A stretch of 41,086 nucleotides of DNA from an uncultured Burkholderiales bacterium (lineage in GTDB: Bacteria; Pseudomonadota; Gammaproteobacteria; Burkholderiales; Burkholderiaceae_C): NCBI GenBank assembly GCA_903870145.1, contig CAIQBO010000055.1, forward strand, positions 1 to 41,086. The letters run 5' to 3'. Positions 35,960 through 41,086 of the stretch are shown piece by piece; position 1 is the stretch's first letter, and each line of letters starts with the position of its first letter. Both the position numbers and the translations under genes were made by a program. The notes under the pieces were generated by a model, which ran no database searches, was not told the DNA's origin, and worked only from the letters and a program-made list of their open reading frames with translations.

Positions 35960-38230
35960 GTGAAATACTTCCACATTTTATTTGCCCTGTGCTTGTCTTG
36001 CAGTGCCGCTGTGAAAGCCCAAATCGTCCCACTGGGCGCCGGTGCTTACACCAGCCAACCCAAAGGCAGTGACGCCCGCCCTCCCCTGGCGCCTTTTCGC
36101 ACGGCAGACATGCTGGGCAAAGCCGCCCCCACCAACCAGTGGTATTCCACGCTGATATTCAATGCGCAACCTGAAGCCATTTATGCGCACCCCTTGAGCG
36201 TCAAAGCCACCCGTGCAGGCATTGAAGTGGCCTTTCCTCGCAAGTTGGCGGTCCCCACCGAGCGCAAAGATGTCGAAATACATTACCCGCACAAAGCGCC
36301 TGTGCTGATTTCACCGCTGGCCTTTGAGCCCGGGCAATCCAAACTGGCGCGCGCCAGCGATTGGTCAATTGACATCAGTCAAGCCAACGGCACTGATTCG
36401 TTCTTGGCCACCGTCACGCACGGCAGCCCCTATGTTTACTTTCAACTCAGCCGGGGCGATGTGCGCATCCAACTGCCGGCACCGGGGCAGCGCCTTGAGC
36501 ACGCTGCAGACCCCCGCGTGCTGGCCTTGGAATTCAATGGCCAAGTCTTTGCTTTGTTTGGCCCCACGGGTGTTGCCTGGGAACGCGTGAGCCCCCAAGA
36601 ATGGCGGGCCCGGCTGCCGCAAGGCAAAGGGTTTTTGTCCGTGGCAGCGCTGCCAGACGCCACGGCTTCAGCATTCCAATTGATCCAAAACCACGCCTAC
36701 GCTTTCATTACAGACACCCAGGTCAGCTGGCAATTCAACCCCGCAGCCAGCCAGGTCGAGTCACGCTTTGAAGTTCAAAGTAAAGCCATGGAGCCGGGCG
36801 CAAGCGCCACCCCTTTGCTCGGCCTGTACCCCCATCACTGGCACCAAAATGCCAGCGTCCAAGATCGCCTGCAGGCCAGCTACAACACGCTGCGTGGCCC
36901 CATCAAAATACTGGCCGCCTCAGAGTTCAAAACAACAAGCACCTACCATGGGTTTGTGCCTTTTTGGCCCGGTATAGCGCCCGCCTTGCAAGCGCCAGAG
37001 CTGCGCGAAGTGATGAAAACCGACGTGCGCAATGCACGGCGCATGATGCTCGAAGAAGGCAGCGGCCCTTACTGGCAAGGCAAGGGCTTGCAGCGCATCA
37101 CCAAGCTGATGGACGTGGTCGAGCAGCAAGGCGATTTGGAATCACGCGATCAACTTTTGGCGCTCATGAAAACGCGCATTGAACAATGGTTTTCAGGCAA
37201 TGACAGCAAAACTTATTTCCATTTGGACAAAACTTTGGGCACCGTGACCGCCTACCCCGAAGAGTATTTCAGCATTGCGCAAATGAACGATCACCATTTC
37301 CATTACGGCTACTGGATTCGCGCCATGGCAGACATTGCGCTGCGCGACCCAGTTTGGGCCAGCCCTGCCAAATGGGGCGCGATAGTGAATTTACTGATTG
37401 CCGATATCGCCACCACCGAGCGGGGCAGAGCGGACTTTCCATTCTTGCGCAACTTTGACCCCTATGAAGGGCACTCTTGGGCCTCGGGCATTGGCCTTGG
37501 GGCAGATGGCAACAACCAAGAGTCTTCGTCGGAAGCTGTCAATGCATGGGCGGGTCTCATCATGTGGGGCGAGATCACCGGCAACAAAGCCTTGCGCGAT
37601 TTGGGCTTGTACCTCTACACCACAGAAATTCAAGCCATACACCACTACTGGTTTGACAGCTCGGGCTTGGTGCTGCCCAAAGAATATCAAAACGTTGAAG
37701 TCAGCATGCTGTTTGGCGGCAAAATTTCTCACAACACATGGTGGATCGACGAGCCCCGGCAGATCAAAGGCATCAACTTATTGCCCATCACCACAGCCTC
37801 CACTTATCTGGCACTCAAGCCCGAGCATGTACGCCGCAGCATGGCAGCGCTTGCGCCAGAAATGGCGCTTTACGCTTCACGCGGGAAGTACGCCAAGCCC
37901 CCCGACATATGGCAAGACATTTTTGCCAAATACCTGGCGCTGGTGGAGCCTGCAAACGCCATGGCGCAATGGAAACGCTGGGGCTCCTTTGAGCTGGGCG
38001 ACACGCGCAGCCACACACTGCACTGGCTCAACAGTCTGCAAACCATGGGCACACCCGATTTCAGCGTGACTGCCAACAGCCTGTTCTACAGCGTTTTCAA
38101 ATCACCCTCAGGCCGCAAAACCTACCTGGCCTACAACGCCACGCGCGAACCCCTGACCGTGACATTCAGCGACGGCCATGTGCTCCAAGTTGCGCCGGCT
38201 CAATTGCAGCAATCTATTGGTCAAAAATAA
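35960..38230 (+). CDS. GH81 endo-beta-1,3-glucanase, secreted
   Basis: This 756-residue secreted endo-beta-1,3-glucanase (laminarinase) is an inverting enzyme of family GH81. It has a signal peptide (cleavage near VKAQ) and the GH81 blocks TNQWYSTLIF, NDHHFHYGYW (Asp444, likely acid) and GNNQESSSEAVNAW with Glu521 and Glu525. The Asp-Glu distance of 77 residues equals that recalled for the well-studied Thermobifida GH81 enzyme. No lipobox is present, so it is periplasmic or secreted. It starts at GTG 35960 with only a weak Shine-Dalgarno. It is divergent from the porin and preceded by operator O3. Confidence 0.93.
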   Translation: MKYFHILFALCLSCSAAVKAQIVPLGAGAYTSQPKGSDARPPLAPFRTADMLGKAAPTNQWYSTLIFNAQPEAIYAHPLSVKATRAGIEVAFPRKLAVPTERKDVEIHYPHKAPVLISPLAFEPGQSKLARASDWSIDISQANGTDSFLATVTHGSPYVYFQLSRGDVRIQLPAPGQRLEHAADPRVLALEFNGQVFALFGPTGVAWERVSPQEWRARLPQGKGFLSVAALPDATASAFQLIQNHAYAFITDTQVSWQFNPAASQVESRFEVQSKAMEPGASATPLLGLYPHHWHQNASVQDRLQASYNTLRGPIKILAASEFKTTSTYHGFVPFWPGIAPALQAPELREVMKTDVRNARRMMLEEGSGPYWQGKGLQRITKLMDVVEQQGDLESRDQLLALMKTRIEQWFSGNDSKTYFHLDKTLGTVTAYPEEYFSIAQMNDHHFHYGYWIRAMADIALRDPVWASPAKWGAIVNLLIADIATTERGRADFPFLRNFDPYEGHSWASGIGLGADGNNQESSSEAVNAWAGLIMWGEITGNKALRDLGLYLYTTEIQAIHHYWFDSSGLVLPKEYQNVEVSMLFGGKISHNTWWIDEPRQIKGINLLPITTASTYLALKPEHVRRSMAALAPEMALYASRGKYAKPPDIWQDIFAKYLALVEPANAMAQWKRWGSFELGDTRSHTLHWLNSLQTMGTPDFSVTANSLFYSVFKSPSGRKTYLAYNATREPLTVTFSDGHVLQVAPAQLQQSIGQK

Positions 38231-38273
38231 GGGAAAGCCCTAGTGCCTCAACCCTGGTTTAAATCCTAAAATT

Positions 38274-38279
38274 TAATCT
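38274..38279 (+). promoter_or_regulatory. Possible -10 box of the lipoprotein gene
   Basis: TAATCT lies three bases before operator O4, in the same arrangement as at O1. No convincing -35 is found 16-18 bases upstream. Confidence 0.4.
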
Positions 38280-38282
38280 GCT

Positions 38283-38308
38283 TGAAAGCGCTTTCAGAAA
38301 ACGCTTTC
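38283..38308. promoter_or_regulatory. LacI-type operator O4 with an adjoining degenerate half-copy
   Basis: TGAAAGCGCTTTCA at 38283-38296 is identical to O1 and O3. It is immediately followed by GAAAACGCTTTC (38297-38308), which keeps the GAAA..CG.TTTC pattern with a mismatch. Two back-to-back sites could bind two dimers. The Shine-Dalgarno of the downstream gene follows within 30 bases. Confidence 0.8.
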
Positions 38309-38341
38309 TCAGCCACCCCACCACCTTCAGGAGCATATTGC

Positions 38342-39982
38342 ATGAGACAACTTCACCGATCAAAAATACTAGCCGCCTGCTCGCTGGCTGCCACTCTCGT
38401 GCTCAGCGCGTGCGGAGGCGGTAGCTCCTTGACAGAACAAACATTGACCTTCGCCACCATTGCAGACAAGGCCTACAGTGCAACTGCATCTACTCTGACT
38501 GCAACTGCCTCCTCCTCGCTGGCCGTGACATTCAGCTCACTGACTACCAGCGTCTGTACGGTCAGTGGCACCTCCTTGACCTTGGTCGCACCCGGCTCTT
38601 GCCAAATCAAAGCCAGCCAAGCGGGCAATTCAACCTACGCTGCAGCAGCCGATAAAACAAACACTTTCACTGTCACGCAAGCTCCACAAACAATCACCTT
38701 TGCCTCCCCAGGCAATCAGACCATTGGCACAGCACCACCTGCCTTGAGTGCCACTGGTGGCGACTCCGGCGTTGCAGTCAGCATTGCATCAAGCACGCCT
38801 AGCGTTTGCACGGTCGCTGGCACCGCCCTGACACTCGTAAGTGCTGGTACTTGTACCCTCACAGCCAGCCAAGCAGGCAACACCAATTACAGTGCTGCAG
38901 CCAATGTGTCCAATACGATCACGGTTGCGACTGCCGTTGCATCGGGTAAAACTGGCACATGCACTGCATCGCCTTGCCTTGATTTTGCATCAGCAAGCCT
39001 TGCACTTGAAGGGTTCGAAGGTCTTGCATCTGCCACAGTCGTGAACGACCCTGTGGATGCAAGCAACAAGGTTGCAAAACTCGTCAAAGCTGCTTCAGGT
39101 CAGCCATGGGCAGGCGCAACGGTCTATGCAGACGGCACAGCTAAGACCATCACTTCCATTGACGCCAGCAAAGGGGTCACACTGCGTGTTTACTCGCCGG
39201 CCATTGGTGAAAAAATCATGGTCAAACTTGAAGGTGCTACCGGGGCTGCTGACCAAGAAGCACAGGCAACGACAACCAAAGCCGGCGAATGGGAGACTTT
39301 GAGCTTCACATACGCTATCGCAGGAAGCTATACGAAGGTCAGTATTTTCCCAGGCTTCATGACGCAGGTTGACAAAACGTACTATGTAGACGAATTGAAG
39401 TACACAGCTGGTTCAGGCACTACGCCTACCCCAGTGGCCTTTAGCACTGTCACCTTTGACGAGACAACAGCACCTGGTTTGACAGAGTTTGGGACAAATG
39501 GCTCCGGCCCCCTGATTGCAAATGATCCAGCTGGCGGCACCAACAAGGTCGCCAAGATTTTCAAATATACCGCCTCTGAACAATGGGCTGGCACCACTGT
39601 GGTGACCATTTCAGCAACCAGTGCAGTTGGCGTCATACCATTTACCTCCACCGCTAAAACAATGAGTGTGCGGGTATGGAGCCCTGCAGTCGGTGTTCGT
39701 GTTCGCTTGAAGGTTGAAAATTCATCCAGCACATCTATTTCCTGCGAAACCGATGCATTGACCACAAAGGCGGATGCTTGGGAAACACTGACTTTCAACT
39801 TTGCGAACCCTGGCTACAGCCCACCTTTGGACACCACCAAACCTACATCTTCGTTGGACCTGACCAAGACCTATGACAAGGCTTCGATCTTCTTCGACTT
39901 TGGCTTGGGTAACGGTGGCTATGGCTCTATGCCTGCAGCTCGTACTTATTACTTCGACGACCTGCGTTTCGGTACACCATAA
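38342..39982 (+). CDS. Lipoprotein with Ig-like repeats and two carbohydrate-binding-like modules
   Basis: This 546-residue protein has a lipoprotein signal (lipobox LSAC, Cys24) and a Gly-rich linker. Two Ig-like repeats follow (about 33-112 and 115-197), each with a Cys pair 15 residues apart in the pattern VCTV-(12 residues)-C and the ending ASQAGN.. Y.AAA. Two beta-sandwich-like modules make up the rest (about 212-360 and 368-546); both have SNKVAK or TNKVAK, a QWAG or PWAG Trp, and end TYYVDELKY or TYYFDDLRF. No catalytic motif is seen. It is likely a surface glycan-binding protein, inferred from operator O4 and its neighbours. ATG 38342 has CAGGAG eight bases upstream. Confidence 0.82.
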   Translation: MRQLHRSKILAACSLAATLVLSACGGGSSLTEQTLTFATIADKAYSATASTLTATASSSLAVTFSSLTTSVCTVSGTSLTLVAPGSCQIKASQAGNSTYAAAADKTNTFTVTQAPQTITFASPGNQTIGTAPPALSATGGDSGVAVSIASSTPSVCTVAGTALTLVSAGTCTLTASQAGNTNYSAAANVSNTITVATAVASGKTGTCTASPCLDFASASLALEGFEGLASATVVNDPVDASNKVAKLVKAASGQPWAGATVYADGTAKTITSIDASKGVTLRVYSPAIGEKIMVKLEGATGAADQEAQATTTKAGEWETLSFTYAIAGSYTKVSIFPGFMTQVDKTYYVDELKYTAGSGTTPTPVAFSTVTFDETTAPGLTEFGTNGSGPLIANDPAGGTNKVAKIFKYTASEQWAGTTVVTISATSAVGVIPFTSTAKTMSVRVWSPAVGVRVRLKVENSSSTSISCETDALTTKADAWETLTFNFANPGYSPPLDTTKPTSSLDLTKTYDKASIFFDFGLGNGGYGSMPAARTYYFDDLRFGTP

Positions 39983-40039
39983 TTTTTTCAAGCTGACGCA
40001 GCGGTAACTTATTACCGCCTGCTCTACCAGCTTTGATCA

Positions 40040-40073
40040 GACTGCAAGCTCTAGGGCTTGCAGTCTTTTTTTT
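40040..40073 (+). terminator. Rho-independent terminator after the lipoprotein gene
   Basis: GACTGCAAGC pairs perfectly with GCTTGCAGTC (10-bp stem, six-base loop) and is followed by eight Ts. It lies 57 bases after the lipoprotein stop and closes the glucan locus. Confidence 0.9.
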
Positions 40074-40106
40074 GCGTGAGGTCAGCTGAGGGCCCACATC
40101 CAAAGC

Positions 40107-41086
40107 TCAGGTGTATATCCCAAACTGTGACAGGCTCAGCTCATTCGGGTGATTGCCTACCAGGGTTGTGAAATAGTCTTGCGTCAGATGGTTGGATCCC
40201 AGCGTATAGCTGCCGTCCACATCGCCCGTGAGATAAGCAACCAAGCCAATGTGCGCCGGCGTTGCACTCTCTAGGCTGGCAACGATGCTGGAAGTGGGCT
40301 TGCCCGGTTTCAAGTTTTCCATGGCCACCACGCTGGTATCGAGCTCGCTCACAAAATGCCAAGCTGGCTGCGTTTGCGTCAAGCCAACCACATACTTGAG
40401 TACGCCAATGGCGTCATTGAGCTCGACGGATCCATTGCCATCCGTGTCCGCCGCCAAGACTTGATAGGGTGAGAGTGGTTTGTTTACACCATTGACATTG
40501 AGCCCCACAATCATTTTGAGAATGGCGATGGCGTCTTGCAAATTAACTGCGGCGCTGCTTGCCGCAATTGCTGCTGGTCCAATGGCAGACGTGTCCATTG
40601 CGGCGCTTAATGTAACTTGCGTGCGCGTTGCCACAGTCCATTGAGCTTGTCCGGCAACTGTCGTACTTTTCGTCGTGCCGTCGTCGATGAGTACATCATT
40701 GAGCAAGGTGTGGCTTGACCAACTGTAGGCTTGGAGGTTGATCGATTTGCCAACAGGCTCCTGCGCACCCTTTAGGGTGAAACTCAATCTGGCGCTGTCT
40801 GTGTTGCCTGCAGTGTCGGTATCCACAACCAGAACGGTGTATGCGCCGTTGTAAATAGGAGCGGTGTAACTGTTCGTGGCAGCCGCGCCGTTGATGGCAT
40901 AGGTGCGCGTGACGTCGCTTGCAATTGAACTTTCCAACAATTGCCCCGAGTTGGTGATGTTGTCATCTGCAGTGCCGCTGTCGGTGAGCAAACTGACCAC
41001 GGTCTTGGCCAGCGTTGTATCTAGCGTGAAGCTCAGACTGGCGGACTTGATGTTTCCGGCCGTGTCGGTGTCTGTGACCACCAAAG
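40107..41086 (-). CDS. C-terminal part of a large extracellular protein with Ig-like repeats and dockerin-like calcium loops (partial, right edge)
   Basis: Only the last 325 residues are visible; the frame continues off the right edge. Two Ig-like adhesin-type repeats come first (each with VTDTDTAGN or VDTDTAGN followed by a SFTL strand). A segment at about residues 178-240 resembles a duplicated dockerin type I module: NLQDAIAILKMIVGL and DTDGNGSVELNDAIGVLKYVVGL, the second with a full EF-hand-like calcium loop. A further GDVDGSYTL loop is near the C-terminus. Such proteins are usually secreted or surface-bound adhesins. The N-terminus and secretion signals are outside the window, and no link to the glucanases is proven. 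No operator of the O1 type is nearby. Confidence 0.75.
   Translation of the reverse strand, partial: LVVTDTDTAGNIKSASLSFTLDTTLAKTVVSLLTDSGTADDNITNSGQLLESSIASDVTRTYAINGAAATNSYTAPIYNGAYTVLVVDTDTAGNTDSARLSFTLKGAQEPVGKSINLQAYSWSSHTLLNDVLIDDGTTKSTTVAGQAQWTVATRTQVTLSAAMDTSAIGPAAIAASSAAVNLQDAIAILKMIVGLNVNGVNKPLSPYQVLAADTDGNGSVELNDAIGVLKYVVGLTQTQPAWHFVSELDTSVVAMENLKPGKPTSSIVASLESATPAHIGLVAYLTGDVDGSYTLGSNHLTQDYFTTLVGNHPNELSLSQFGIYT

Noticed and set aside
38456..38945. The two similar Ig-like repeats as a possible DNA tandem repeat.
   Set aside because: The similarity is at protein level (VCTV, AGTC, ASQAGN); the DNA has diverged, so it is a domain duplication and not a recent DNA repeat.
1..41086. 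CRISPR arrays, tRNA or rRNA genes, insertion sequences and phage or defence genes.
   Set aside because: I looked for regular direct repeats, tRNA-like cloverleaf segments, transposase-like proteins and terminal inverted repeats and found none.

Overview
The window looks like a chromosomal segment of a betaproteobacterium of the Burkholderiales, most likely Comamonadaceae of a freshwater type (Limnohabitans- or Rhodoferax-like). This is inferred from gene content, moderate GC, the glycine-riboswitch-controlled gcvTHP operon, and the protein flavour of MetY, ETF-QO and DUF2069. No rRNA, tRNA, insertion sequence, phage gene or CRISPR array was seen.

Positions 1-25829 are mostly housekeeping and accessory metabolism. 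An AT-rich tail of an unrecognised gene enters from the left. It is followed by a minus-strand succinyl-CoA:3-ketoacid CoA-transferase pair (scoA-scoB) with a strong terminator, an AhpD-like peroxidase, a hotdog thioesterase and ETF-ubiquinone oxidoreductase. A tandem glycine riboswitch (4733-4974) then precedes gcvT-gcvH-gcvP, with a GNAT acetyltransferase and a B12-type radical SAM protein tightly packed behind gcvP. Next come a YgiD-like dioxygenase, a FrnE/DsbA-like oxidoreductase, a type II dehydroquinase, an alpha/beta hydrolase, an HcaT-like MFS transporter, chorismate synthase (aroC) and a CBS-domain protein. MetY, a second alpha/beta hydrolase and a cytochrome P450 form a translationally coupled trio. 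A YihY/BrkB membrane protein, a DUF2069 membrane protein, a FAD-linked D-2-hydroxyacid dehydrogenase, thyA and folA complete this part.

Positions 25846-39982 form a compact beta-1,3-glucan (laminarin or chrysolaminarin) utilisation locus. It contains a LacI-family regulator, an operon of sugar-binding protein, two permeases, GH1 beta-glucosidase and ABC ATPase, a divergent porin plus GH17 glucanase lipoprotein operon, a GH81 endo-beta-1,3-glucanase, and a surface-type lipoprotein with two Ig-like repeats and two carbohydrate-binding-like modules. Four copies of the palindrome TGAAAGCGCTTTCA (27017, 35785, 35900, 38283), each at a promoter of this locus, tie the parts into one regulon. The inferred flow is: glucan is bound and cut outside the cell by GH81, GH17 and the lipoprotein; oligosaccharides cross the outer membrane through the porin and the inner membrane through the ABC importer; cytoplasmic GH1 then releases glucose.

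The right edge (40107-41086, minus strand) is the C-terminal end of a large extracellular repeat protein with Ig-like repeats and dockerin/EF-hand-like calcium loops.
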